Notes under the pieces: generated by a model
What the model saw: the letters and a program-made list of their open reading frames with translations, nothing else
The model's database searches: none
What the model was told of the DNA's origin: nothing
Position numbers and translations under genes: made by a program
Shown here: positions 1 through 7,069 of the stretch, one piece after another
How the letters are laid out: each line of letters begins with the position of its first letter
Position numbering within the stretch: the stretch's first letter is position 1
Source of the DNA: Schleiferiaceae bacterium
Lineage (GTDB): Bacteria > Bacteroidota > Bacteroidia > Flavobacteriales > Schleiferiaceae
Assembly: GCA_030829675.1 (NCBI GenBank)
Contig: JAURAE010000010.1
Location: 1-21,857, forward strand
Reading direction: 5' to 3'
Length of the DNA stretch: 21,857 nt

Positions 1-426
1 AATAGGCCCCATCGACCGGCCCGCCAATGTCCAGGTATTGAAGGGTACAAAAGCAATCTCTCCATAGAGCACACATTCTTGGTCTAAATCCACCCTATCA
101 CTCCAATAGGTGATCATTACCACTCCCAAAGCAAAAAGCGTGGTAAAGGTCATGCCAATACTCGCATCGCTCTGAACCTTCCACTTCTTGCTTAGGATTT
201 CAATAATAATTGTGGCAAACACCCCTACCAAGGCCGCGCCCAAAAACATGGGCAAGGAGGCACGGCTTTGGCTCAGTAGGTAGGCAATAGCGATGCCCGG
301 CAGGACCGCATGTGAAATGGCATCGCCGACCATGGTCATCTTTCGAAGGACGAGAAACGCACCCAACACCGCGCAGGAGATGGCGGTGAAAATGGCGGTC
401 AATGCTATGGCTAGGGTTGGCGTCAC
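1..426 (-). CDS. TroD/MntD-type metal ABC transporter permease (3' part missing)
   Basis: This is the inner-membrane permease of a manganese/zinc/iron ABC importer, truncated by the window edge after 142 codons. The visible part is strongly hydrophobic. It contains the family-typical stretch GAFLVLRKMTMVGDAISHAVLPG (near residues 20-42), then a segment with VQSDASIGMTFTTLFALGV and LDQECVLYGEIAFVP, which matches the TroD/YtgD/MntD branch. The start is taken as GTG at 426: the same frame carries the stop codon of the upstream barrel gene at 430-432, so no earlier start is possible, and the gap is 3 nt. It is the last visible gene of the metal operon. With the permease encoded at 1325-2590 it would form a heterodimeric TroC/TroD-like channel. 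The family is well supported; the metal is not determined. Confidence 0.86.
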   Translation of the reverse strand, partial: MTPTLAIALTAIFTAISCAVLGAFLVLRKMTMVGDAISHAVLPGIAIAYLLSQSRASLPMFLGAALVGVFATIIIEILSKKWKVQSDASIGMTFTTLFALGVVMITYWSDRVDLDQECVLYGEIAFVPFNTWTLAGRSMGPI

Positions 427-429
427 TTG

Positions 430-1338
430 TTATTTTAAATAGGCGGCTAACGGCAGTCTGTAACTCACCCCGGTGCCGAAAAAGAATCCGCTGGTGTTGA
501 GTTTTGAGCCCAAGTAAGGACTTAAATCTACCCCAGCATAAATGTCGAGTTGCAGGTCGTTCGAAAGCAGTTTCGTGAACCCGCCGTCGAAATATGGGGT
601 TGCAAAAAATTGGCTACCCGCTACGAACCAATGGCTGAAATACTCCGCATACACACCGTAGTCATTGCCAAGATCATAGCCTAATGCTAAGGAGAACATG
701 CCTTCATTAATGAAGCCATTAGAGCCCTGAAGGCCTCCCGAAACGCCAATATTGCTGGCAATGCCTAATCTGGGTGTCAATCCCTTTTCAAGCATGAGTC
801 GCTGTTCATGAAAGACCACATTTCCCTGTGATGGTGCGCGGTAATCGCCACCGGCAACCCACGGCAAGGTGAGGTGGCTTAACCAAGTGGTCTGCGGCAA
901 GAGGTCTGTTTCTTCAATTAGGTTGTACTTAAAGCCAATGGTTACCGGATTCACTCCCGTGGTGCGGAATGGATCATTCCAAGTATCCACGATGTCCACG
1001 AGCTTGGTGTTCGCATTGATGACGGCGCGCACCTCGAATTTTCTATTGATTCCAAAGCGCAATACTTCCTCTATTTGATGCGCATCCGTGATGCTTGTCA
1101 AGGAAATTCTTTCCTCAGCATGCGAAAACTGATACCCGCCTTCATACTGAAACCAACCTACTGGAGTAATCTGTGCGCTTTCGGTAATATCCGGTCTATC
1201 TGTTGCGATGGCCGGCATCCCTACAAACACTGGCGTTAATTCAACATCGTAGGCTTCAAAATCATTCATCTGCGGTCGCTCCTGCGCCATGCCCCAAAAC
1301 GACGAGGCCAATAACATCAAAATACTAATCTTCTTCAT
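430..1338 (-). CDS. Predicted outer-membrane beta-barrel (phenol MetA-like 'transporter' family) inside the metal operon
   Basis: This 302-residue protein has a Sec signal peptide (residues 1-19, ending GMAQ) and then alternating polar/aromatic strands typical of an outer-membrane barrel. The segment ATDRPDITESAQITPVGWF (about 45-63) resembles the start of the MetA-pathway/'transporter' barrel family (the PF13557 type), as judged by eye. The rest has repeated GY, YAEYFSHW and TPYFDGGFTK strand-like segments, and the C-terminus is hydrophobic. The start overlaps the end of the permease-regulator fusion gene by 14 nt and the stop lies 3 nt before the second permease, so it is an integral operon member. 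From that context I infer that it may let metal or a metal complex cross the outer membrane, or sense it there. No metal ligands can be assigned. An uncharacterised barrel is the safe call. Confidence 0.72.
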   Translation of the reverse strand: MKKISILMLLASSFWGMAQERPQMNDFEAYDVELTPVFVGMPAIATDRPDITESAQITPVGWFQYEGGYQFSHAEERISLTSITDAHQIEEVLRFGINRKFEVRAVINANTKLVDIVDTWNDPFRTTGVNPVTIGFKYNLIEETDLLPQTTWLSHLTLPWVAGGDYRAPSQGNVVFHEQRLMLEKGLTPRLGIASNIGVSGGLQGSNGFINEGMFSLALGYDLGNDYGVYAEYFSHWFVAGSQFFATPYFDGGFTKLLSNDLQLDIYAGVDLSPYLGSKLNTSGFFFGTGVSYRLPLAAYLK

Positions 1339-2590
1339 AAGGAATAGGACTTTGGTGAGGATCCACTTCTGGGTTCCCCAATTCTTTAACTATTAATGCT
1401 TCTATTTCAGGGGTAATAACGTGTTCCATGGTTTCGGCTTGCGGGTGAATGTGGTCGGCTGCCATGCCCAATCGCTCGGTCAAATAAAGCTCCCATAATC
1501 GGTGCAAGCGCACCACCCTGCGACCTTCGATACGACCCAAATCTGTCAGGGCAAACCCATCGGCGCGCTCTACCACCAAAAACTCCTTTTTCAAGTTTCT
1601 CAAGGTCTTGGTCAGCCCCTCATAATGCTGCTCTCGGGCATCAACCATGGCCCCGGCAGTCATCGCCACCGGTTCTCCGGCGCGCTCCTCGGCGCCATAG
1701 AGCAGCTTCAATAAGTTCTCCCGTTGTGTTTTGTTGCGGTTCGATGCCGCGCGTCTGCGACGCGCGAGCCAGCCTTTTTCCGGCGCTAATATCAACGAGC
1801 TGAATCCAAAAAACCCGAGCACCAACACAATCCACGGGCCGGTGGGCATTTTGGGCATCGCCGCGCTGATGAATGTCCCTCCCAAAGCGGCGGCCGAAGC
1901 AAAAAGTGCTGCCAGCAATAACATGCGGGGCAGGTTTGAGGTCCAGCTGCGCGCGGCAGCTGAGGGGGTGATTAATAAGGCGGCCATGAGCACCACGCCT
2001 ACGGCTTGAATGCCAACGGTTACGGCCAAAACAGTGAGTACGGTAAAGGCAAATCTGATCCCTCCTGTAGGCAGGCCGATGGCGGCTGCGAAATCTTCGT
2101 TGAAGGTCATTAATTGGAACCCCTTGTAGAAGAGTGCTACCCCAAGCAAGAGCAATAGCGCGAGGCCGGTGAATACGTACAGGTCCATCATGGTGATGGC
2201 GGCGGCTTTGCCTAAGAGGAATCGCTCCAGGCCGGCTTGCTGGCCTTGACCCGTGCGTTGCACGTAGGACATGAGCAGAATCCCAAAACCAAAGAAGGTC
2301 GAAAGGACTAGGCTCACGGCGGTATCGCTCTTGAGTTTGGTGCGCTGTTCAATGAAGGCGATGCCGTAATGCGCAATGAGTCCAGCGATGAGCGCCCCGA
2401 TGATGAGGTAACCCGGATGGCGTCCGTCCCCTAGGATGAAGGCTAGGACCACCCCTGGGAGGAGGGCGTGGGCTATGGCATCGCCGACGAGGCTTTCCCC
2501 TTTCAAAAAGCTAAAGGCGCCCACTACCGCTGAGGATGAAGCCAGCAAGAGGGTGCCAAAGAGTACTTTTATGAAAACGGGATCAAACAT
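1325..2590 (-). CDS. TroC/YtgC-type metal ABC permease fused to a C-terminal DtxR/MntR-like repressor
   Basis: This is a 421-residue two-part protein. Residues 1-270 are a multi-spanning metal permease (GESLVGDAIAHALLPGV at 31-47; VLMAALLITPSAAARSW at 200-216). A basic linker follows (ARRRRAASNRNK, 276-287). Residues about 288-362 form a winged helix, and 363-421 a DtxR dimerisation/metal domain. Aligned by eye with DtxR, the metal positions are kept: H363, E367, H382, E386, E389 and H390, followed by DPHQSPIP. The same architecture is known from chlamydial YtgC-YtgR, where the regulator is released by proteolysis; release here is only inferred. The gene starts inside the ATPase stop codon (TAATG) and overlaps the next gene by 14 nt. 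A separate DtxR-family regulator is encoded first in the same operon. The start ATG at 2590 gives a normal first membrane segment. Confidence 0.9.
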   Translation of the reverse strand: MFDPVFIKVLFGTLLLASSSAVVGAFSFLKGESLVGDAIAHALLPGVVLAFILGDGRHPGYLIIGALIAGLIAHYGIAFIEQRTKLKSDTAVSLVLSTFFGFGILLMSYVQRTGQGQQAGLERFLLGKAAAITMMDLYVFTGLALLLLLGVALFYKGFQLMTFNEDFAAAIGLPTGGIRFAFTVLTVLAVTVGIQAVGVVLMAALLITPSAAARSWTSNLPRMLLLAALFASAAALGGTFISAAMPKMPTGPWIVLVLGFFGFSSLILAPEKGWLARRRRAASNRNKTQRENLLKLLYGAEERAGEPVAMTAGAMVDAREQHYEGLTKTLRNLKKEFLVVERADGFALTDLGRIEGRRVVRLHRLWELYLTERLGMAADHIHPQAETMEHVITPEIEALIVKELGNPEVDPHQSPIPYEED

Positions 2591-3390
2591 TAGCCTTGCG
2601 GTTGGTCTTCTTTAAAATCTGGTTCGCGGAGGGGGAATTCAGTGTCGGAGATGAGGTCCCCTAGTTTGGAGAGCACGGTTAATCGGCCCCCGTAAGCCTC
2701 TTGCAATAATTCCTTGGTGAAGACTTGCTCCTTCGGCCCGGCCGCGACTAATCGAGTGTTCAACAAGACAATCCAATCAAAGTACTCGTTTGCGGTCTGT
2801 AGATCATGGTGTACGATGACCACGGTCTTGCCTTCGTTTTTCATATCACGGAGCAGCTTCAAAATGGCGTCCTCAGTGGCGGCATCCACCCCTACAAACG
2901 GCTCGTCCATCAAGTAGATATCTGCTTGCTGTGCGAGGGAGCGGGCGATGAAGACGCGCTGTTGCTGTCCACCGGATAATTGGGAAATCTGGCGGTCGGC
3001 GAACTCGAGTAGGTTCACTTTTTCCAATGCCTCTGTGGCAATGCGACGGTCTTCTTTGGTAATGCGTTTGAAGAGGTTGTTTTTACGGTAGCGCCCCATC
3101 AATACAACGTCCATCACATCCGCCGGGAAGTCCCAATCCACACTCTCGCGCTGAGGTACGTAGCTTACGCGCTCGCGCACTTTGTCCAGGGGTTGGCCGA
3201 AGATTTCCGTGTAGCCGCTATCGGGTTTCATCAAGCCCATGACCGTTTTCAGCATGGTGGTTTTCCCAGAACCATTGGGTCCTACGATACCGATGATCTT
3301 GCCTTTTGGCAGCTCAAAATCCACGTCCCACAAAACGGGTTTGCTGTGGTAGCTGACGGTGAGGTTGTGTACTTCTATACTTTTTTCCAT
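2590..3390 (-). CDS. Metal ABC transporter ATP-binding protein (TroB/ZnuC/MntB family)
   Basis: This is the cytoplasmic ATPase that powers the metal importer. All nucleotide-binding motifs are intact in the 266 residues: Walker A GPNGSGKT (37-44), Q-loop VPQRES (78-83), signature LSGGQQQRV (138-146), Walker B DIYLMDEP (157-164) and the H-loop histidine in IVHHD (about H195). The DWDFP segment just after the Q-loop is typical of the Mn/Zn/Fe chelate-type ATPases and contacts the permeases. The start overlaps the binding-protein stop by one base (TAATG), and the stop overlaps the next start in the same way, which indicates translational coupling. The length is normal for the family. The substrate metal cannot be read from the ATPase. 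Confidence 0.95.
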   Translation of the reverse strand: MEKSIEVHNLTVSYHSKPVLWDVDFELPKGKIIGIVGPNGSGKTTMLKTVMGLMKPDSGYTEIFGQPLDKVRERVSYVPQRESVDWDFPADVMDVVLMGRYRKNNLFKRITKEDRRIATEALEKVNLLEFADRQISQLSGGQQQRVFIARSLAQQADIYLMDEPFVGVDAATEDAILKLLRDMKNEGKTVVIVHHDLQTANEYFDWIVLLNTRLVAAGPKEQVFTKELLQEAYGGRLTVLSKLGDLISDTEFPLREPDFKEDQPQG

Positions 3391-4277
3391 TACTCGAATG
3401 ATTTTAAAATCGCGTTGGTGTTGTGTTGAAAAGCGCCTAATAGCGTGGCTTCAGGTGTGCCTTGGGGGCCGAGGGCATCGCTGTAGAGCGGGGTGCCTAT
3501 GGTGACCTGGCCGCCTTTTTGTGCCACAGCTTCTTGCAGGGCTTGAATACTTTTTGGGTTGACCGAGGTTTCGGCGAAGATGGTGGTGAGGTGGTGGTCC
3601 AAGATGAATTGGGCCGAGGTGCTCATGTCATTGATGCCAAACTCTGCAGCCGTGCTGATGCCTTGAAGGCCGTGTACCTCTATGCCATAGGCACGACCGA
3701 AATACGAAAAGGCATCGTGGGCGGTAACCATGGCGCGCAAGGAATCCGGGACCTTATTGGACGCGCGGATCATTTCGTCGTGGGCCTGGACTAGCTCGGA
3801 GAAGTAGTCCATGGTATTCCACTCAATGGCTTGGCGGTGCTCGGGAAATTGGTCTATTAAAAACATGGCGAGTTCGCCTACGCAGCGGTCCCAGAGTTGT
3901 AAATCGAACCAAATATGCGGGTCATCCGTGTTGGGACCTACTTCAATAAGGTCGTGAGATTGAAGGGCGCTGCTCATCGCATGTACAGGTTTTTGAGTGC
4001 CCAATTTTTCCAAGATCTCCACCATCTTTCCTTCCAAATGCAGGCCGTTGTGCAGGATGATGCGGGCATTGCTGAGCTTGGCCACATCGCTCTCCACTGG
4101 TTTGTAGCTGTGTGGGTCGATATTTGAATGCATCAGGGACTCCACCTTGATTTCTTCCGGCAAAAGATGTTTTGCGGCATCGGCCACAATGGAGGTGGTG
4201 CACAATACGTCCACGCTTTCTTGCGGTTGGCAGGAAAGGGCCAAGGCTCCCCATATGATCAGCAGGGCTTTTCTCAT
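3390..4277 (-). CDS. TroA/ZnuA-family metal-binding lipoprotein (substrate-binding component)
   Basis: This 295-residue lipoprotein captures the metal for the ABC permeases. The lipobox ALALSC puts the lipidated Cys at residue 16. The four expected ligands are H56 (IDPHSYKP), H121 (DDPHIWFD), H187 (VTAHDAFSYF) and D267 (LYSDALG). Each lies exactly 12 residues before the corresponding ligand of Treponema TroA (H68, H133, H199, D279). There is no His-rich loop of the ZnuA type. A longer in-frame start at 4304 exists, but ATG at 4277 is preferred because it overlaps the regulator's stop (ATGA) and begins a clean lipoprotein signal. The His-His-His-Asp set is compatible with Zn or Mn; the Mn-only PsaA/MntC group usually has Glu at the third position. 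Confidence 0.93.
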   Translation of the reverse strand: MRKALLIIWGALALSCQPQESVDVLCTTSIVADAAKHLLPEEIKVESLMHSNIDPHSYKPVESDVAKLSNARIILHNGLHLEGKMVEILEKLGTQKPVHAMSSALQSHDLIEVGPNTDDPHIWFDLQLWDRCVGELAMFLIDQFPEHRQAIEWNTMDYFSELVQAHDEMIRASNKVPDSLRAMVTAHDAFSYFGRAYGIEVHGLQGISTAAEFGINDMSTSAQFILDHHLTTIFAETSVNPKSIQALQEAVAQKGGQVTIGTPLYSDALGPQGTPEATLLGAFQHNTNAILKSFE

Positions 4278-4933
4278 GCGGATACGGCGTAAATATTGGC
4301 GCACATGCTGTGGCTGAGCCAGATGGTATGGCCCGAAGGCGCTTTGAGCTGTACGCTGGCATCAAAGGACGAAATAGCTTCGACGTCGTAGGTGTTGCCC
4401 AGGTTGATGTTCATGGCGTCCAATTGGTCAAAAAACTCCGAACCTGCATCTTCGACGCGCACTACTTTAATGGTATGGCCCTTTGCAAAGGCACCGAGGG
4501 GTTCGCCTAAGACCGGGGGCATTTGGCCATTGGGCTGCGGGATGGGGTCGCCGTGCGGGTCGTGCTTCGGGGCGCCGAGAAAATCCGACAATCGCTCGAC
4601 CAATTCCTCACTCTGCACATGCTCGAGTTGTTCGGCGAGCGGGTGAACTTGGTCCCAGCCAAACCCAAGGGTATCCACCAAGAAGGTTTCCCATAAACGG
4701 TGTTTGCGCAGGATGGATTTGGCCAATAAAACCCCGTCTTCGGTGAGTTGTACTCCCTTATACGGCACCACCGTTACAAGATTCTTCTGGCTCAATCGTT
4801 TTACAGCTTGGGTCACAGAACTGCCCTTAGCCCCGATACGCTGCGCCAAATCCCCGTTGCTCACAGGATTGTCGCCGCCTAAATGGTACAAGGCTTTGAT
4901 GTAATTCTCCTCACTTTCCGTATGAGTTTTCAC
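4274..4933 (-). CDS. mntR: DtxR/MntR-family metal-dependent transcriptional regulator
   Basis: This is a 219-residue metalloregulator, the first gene of the operon and its probable autoregulator. It has an N-terminal winged helix (residues 1-75: EENYIKALYHL, then SNGDLAQRIGAKGSSVTQAVKRL), a dimerisation/metal domain (76-132: LRKHRLWE, DQVHPLAEQLEHV, DPHGDPIP) and a FeoA/SH3-like tail (about 145-219). By eye against DtxR the ligands are H78, E82, H97, E101, E104 and H105. The N-terminal ligand position (Asp8 of Bacillus MntR, Met10 of DtxR) is Asn10 here. The start is GTG at 4933: an in-frame stop lies just upstream and no ATG is near. The symbol assumes manganese; zinc or iron sensing cannot be excluded. 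An operator-like palindrome lies 10 bp upstream of the start. Confidence 0.9.
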   Translation of the reverse strand: MKTHTESEENYIKALYHLGGDNPVSNGDLAQRIGAKGSSVTQAVKRLSQKNLVTVVPYKGVQLTEDGVLLAKSILRKHRLWETFLVDTLGFGWDQVHPLAEQLEHVQSEELVERLSDFLGAPKHDPHGDPIPQPNGQMPPVLGEPLGAFAKGHTIKVVRVEDAGSEFFDQLDAMNINLGNTYDVEAISSFDASVQLKAPSGHTIWLSHSMCANIYAVSA

Positions 4934-4943
4934 TGAGGCTATA

Positions 4944-4966
4944 TTTTAGTTTAGGCAAAACTAAAA
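4944..4966. promoter_or_regulatory. DtxR/MntR-type operator (perfect 9-bp inverted repeat)
   Basis: The arms TTTTAGTTT (4944-4952) and AAACTAAAA (4958-4966) are exact reverse complements around AGGCA. The central 19 bases (4946-4964) agree with the DtxR consensus TTAGGTTAGSCTAACCTAA at 16 positions with the same centre (4955). It lies between the divergent regulator and lpxH genes and covers the candidate -7 element of the metal operon. Metal-bound repressor here would block operon transcription, which is an inference. Which of the two encoded DtxR-like regulators binds it is unknown. Confidence 0.82.
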
Positions 4967-4989
4967 ATTATTTTAACACAAACTGCCAA
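4956..4989 (-). promoter_or_regulatory. Candidate promoter of the metal-uptake operon
   Basis: On the minus strand, TAGTTTTG (4963-4956) fits the Bacteroidota -7 consensus TAnnTTTG exactly. TTG (4989-4987) lies 23 nt upstream of it, at the long end of the accepted spacing. Transcription would start about 15-20 nt before the GTG of the regulator gene. The -7 box lies inside the right half of the operator. Confidence 0.6.
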
Positions 4990-5027
4990 TGGCGCCGCAA
5001 TACCTTAAATAACGTACCTTAGCGACC

Positions 5028-5807
5028 GTGAAAAACCATACGTATTTCATTTCCGATGTGCATTTAGGTGCCCCAGATGTGCTCCAAAGCCAGGCGCGTG
5101 AGCGACACTTGGTCGGCTTCCTACGCAGCATCTCGGACCAGTGCGAACGACTCTTCATTGTCGGAGATTTGTTCGACTATTGGTTTGAATACGAGCACGT
5201 CGTGCCACGTGGCCACACCCGCCTCCTCGGCCAGCTCGGACACATGGTGGACGAGGGCATGGAATTACACATTTTCGTGGGCAACCATGATTTGTGGATG
5301 GGAGATTACCTCAACGAAGAATTGGGCGCTACCATACACCATCAGCCCCTACGGTGGGATGTGCCGGGCACCTCTTTGCGCTACTACATTGCACATGGCG
5401 ACGGGCTAGGGCCAGGCGACCGCAAGTACAAGGCGCTGAAAAAACTCTTCACCAACCCGCTCGCGATCTGGGCGTACAAAAGGCTGCACCCAAACTTCGG
5501 CGTGGGTTTTGCCGCGCGGATGTCCCGCACTTCGAGAAACAGCCAAAGCCCGGAAGACCATGCCTTCAAAGGAGACAAGGAACGACAGCTTATACACAGT
5601 CAAACCGTCCTTCAAAAAGAGTGGTTCGATGCGTTTATTTATGGGCACCGCCACCACGAGAAAGAATTGGTCCTTCAAACCCAAGAGAGAAAAGATGGCA
5701 CCAAAATTGAAAGCAAATATTTCGTCCTAGGCGATTGGATTACCTTGAACACCTACGCCAAATGGGACGGCACACAGTTAACCTTGAACACATATACCCC
5801 CTCATGA
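5028..5807 (+). CDS. lpxH: UDP-2,3-diacylglucosamine diphosphatase LpxH
   Basis: LpxH hydrolyses UDP-2,3-diacylglucosamine to lipid X and UMP, a cytoplasmic-face step of lipid A synthesis. The 259-residue protein has the calcineurin-like metallophosphatase motifs in order: SDVHLG (D10, H12), GDLFD (D47), GNHD (N86, H87), HGDG (H123) and GHRHH (H207, H209). A DRKYKALKKLF segment (131-141) lies in the cap region typical of LpxH. The start is GTG at 5028; ISDVH follows at the usual distance. It is divergent from the metal operon across 94 bp and overlaps the next gene by 4 nt (ATGA). I saw no strong promoter; TACCTTAG at 5015-5022 is a one-mismatch -7 box but very close to the start. The call relies on motif order and length. 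Confidence 0.9.
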   Translation: MKNHTYFISDVHLGAPDVLQSQARERHLVGFLRSISDQCERLFIVGDLFDYWFEYEHVVPRGHTRLLGQLGHMVDEGMELHIFVGNHDLWMGDYLNEELGATIHHQPLRWDVPGTSLRYYIAHGDGLGPGDRKYKALKKLFTNPLAIWAYKRLHPNFGVGFAARMSRTSRNSQSPEDHAFKGDKERQLIHSQTVLQKEWFDAFIYGHRHHEKELVLQTQERKDGTKIESKYFVLGDWITLNTYAKWDGTQLTLNTYTPS

Positions 5808-6301
5808 AAAGAGCACTTCTAGTCATCGCATTCTTGGGAACCTTCGCCGCAACCGCGCAGGACTACAAAGGACATTATGGCATCGGTCTCGCCCTCGGCG
5901 AACCCAGTGGTTTTAGCATCAAAAAGTTCAACAATAACAGCGAGGCTTTCCAGTATACACTGGGGTATAGCACTGTTGATGGGAAAGAAGGCATTAACAT
6001 TGGTGTAGATTTCCTGCTACACAATTACGATTTTATCACCGCCGAAAAGGGCAAGATTCCCTTTTACTATGGCGCAGGCATTCACCTCAAGAGCTACAAC
6101 AACGCCGGCAACCAAATCTATGCTCGAGTTCCTCTTGGGGTAGCCTATGAAGTATCAAATTTCCCCTTTGATGTGTTTTTTGAATTTGCTCCAGGCATTG
6201 CCGTGGTTCCAGAACCTTCTTTGGTCACAAATTTTGCCATCGGGGGCCGATTCTATTTTGACCTCAACAAAGCCCGTCGGGCAGTAGAGGAGCGGATCTA
6301 A
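5804..6301 (+). CDS. Small exported outer-membrane-type protein of unknown function
   Basis: This 165-residue protein has a signal peptide (KRALLVIAFLGTFAATAQ) followed by short alternating strands rich in Gly, Tyr and Phe (HYGIGLALGEPSGFSIKKF, FYYGAGIHLKSYNN, FAIGGRFYFDL). This resembles a small eight-stranded outer-membrane barrel of the kind common in Bacteroidota. I do not recognise a named family. ATG at 5804 is chosen over a longer in-frame start at 5735 because it starts the signal peptide and overlaps the lpxH stop (ATGA). Coupling to lpxH places it with envelope genes, which suggests but does not prove an envelope role. A strong terminator follows 19 nt after the stop. Confidence 0.8.
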   Translation: MKRALLVIAFLGTFAATAQDYKGHYGIGLALGEPSGFSIKKFNNNSEAFQYTLGYSTVDGKEGINIGVDFLLHNYDFITAEKGKIPFYYGAGIHLKSYNNAGNQIYARVPLGVAYEVSNFPFDVFFEFAPGIAVVPEPSLVTNFAIGGRFYFDLNKARRAVEERI

Positions 6302-6320
6302 GGCTGGATCATTGGATATA

Positions 6321-6355
6321 AAAAAACCCCGGGCGCTCCGCGCCCGGGGTTTTTT
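6321..6355. terminator. Bidirectional intrinsic terminator
   Basis: A GC-rich 10-bp stem (6327-6336 with 6340-6349) has a TCC loop, flanked by six A (6321-6326) and six T (6350-6355). This makes a 16-bp perfect stem with a T-tract on either strand. It lies between the convergent lpxH pair and the superoxide dismutase gene and can end transcripts from both sides. Confidence 0.95.
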
Positions 6356-6372
6356 GTGGCAGGTGCCAAAAA

Positions 6373-6975
6373 TTATTTCGCAGCCGCGAAGTTCTTCGCT
6401 ACCGCTTCCCAATTCACTACGTTCCAGAACGCCGAGATGTAATCTGGACGACGGTTTTGGTAGTTCAAGTAGTACGCGTGCTCCCACACGTCCAATCCCA
6501 TAATAGGGTATCCGCCACAGCCTACGCCTGGCATCAGTGGGTTATCTTGATTTGCAGAAGAGCAGATCTCTAGGGTGCCGTTGTTCACACACAACCACGC
6601 CCAACCTGATCCGAAACGAGTGGCTGCAGCCTTGGCAAATTGCTCTTTCATGGCATCCAATGATCCAAAAGAAGCATCAATTGCTGCGGCCAATTCTCCT
6701 GTCGGTGCGCCACCGCCATTAGGACCCATCACTTCCCAGAACATGCAGTGGTTGAAATATCCCCCGCCGTTGTTGCGAACTGCAGGTACACCAGAATGCT
6801 CCGCGCAAAGCGCCTCGATGCTCTTGCCTTCCATTTCCGTACCGGCGACAGCTGCGTTCAAGTTGTTGGTATATCCTTGGTGGTGCTTAGAGTGGTGAAT
6901 CTCCATGGTGCGCGCGTCGATGTGCGGCTCCAATGCATCGTATGCATAGCTCAATTGTGGTAATTCAAAAGCCAT
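6373..6975 (-). CDS. sodA: Superoxide dismutase, Fe/Mn family (Mn-type second sphere)
   Basis: This enzyme converts superoxide to oxygen and hydrogen peroxide. The 200 residues cover the whole family length with no signal peptide, so it is cytoplasmic. Metal ligands are H27 (EIHHSKHH), H76 (GGYFNHCMFW), D162 and H166 (GLDVWEHAYYLNY). The outer-sphere Gln lies in ANQDNPLM (Q143) and the position before the second ligand is GGGYFNH, as in MnSODs; FeSODs carry the Gln at that earlier position instead. That supports Mn or cambialistic use, though motifs alone do not prove the metal. The gene is convergent with the lpxH pair and divergent from the helicase gene (94 bp). It is not in the metal operon, but a Mn importer nearby would fit an Mn enzyme. 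Confidence 0.95.
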   Translation of the reverse strand: MAFELPQLSYAYDALEPHIDARTMEIHHSKHHQGYTNNLNAAVAGTEMEGKSIEALCAEHSGVPAVRNNGGGYFNHCMFWEVMGPNGGGAPTGELAAAIDASFGSLDAMKEQFAKAAATRFGSGWAWLCVNNGTLEICSSANQDNPLMPGVGCGGYPIMGLDVWEHAYYLNYQNRRPDYISAFWNVVNWEAVAKNFAAAK

Positions 6976-7069
6976 AAGTAGTGAGTTTATGTTGATATTG
7001 TGGTATAAAGGTAAGGCAAAATTGGCCCAAAGGTTTTAACTTCCCTTTATTCCCGCATTACCGAAATCT

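Noticed and set aside
4278..4304. In-frame upstream start for the metal-binding lipoprotein
   Set aside because: It adds a very basic segment before a normal lipoprotein signal; ATG at 4277 overlaps the previous stop as ATGA.
5015..5022. TACCTTAG as the lpxH promoter -7 element
   Set aside because: It has one mismatch and lies only 5 nt before the start codon; too weak to list as a feature.
5735..5803. In-frame upstream start for the small barrel gene
   Set aside because: It lies wholly inside lpxH and gives no signal peptide; ATG at 5804 overlaps the lpxH stop and starts a clean signal sequence.
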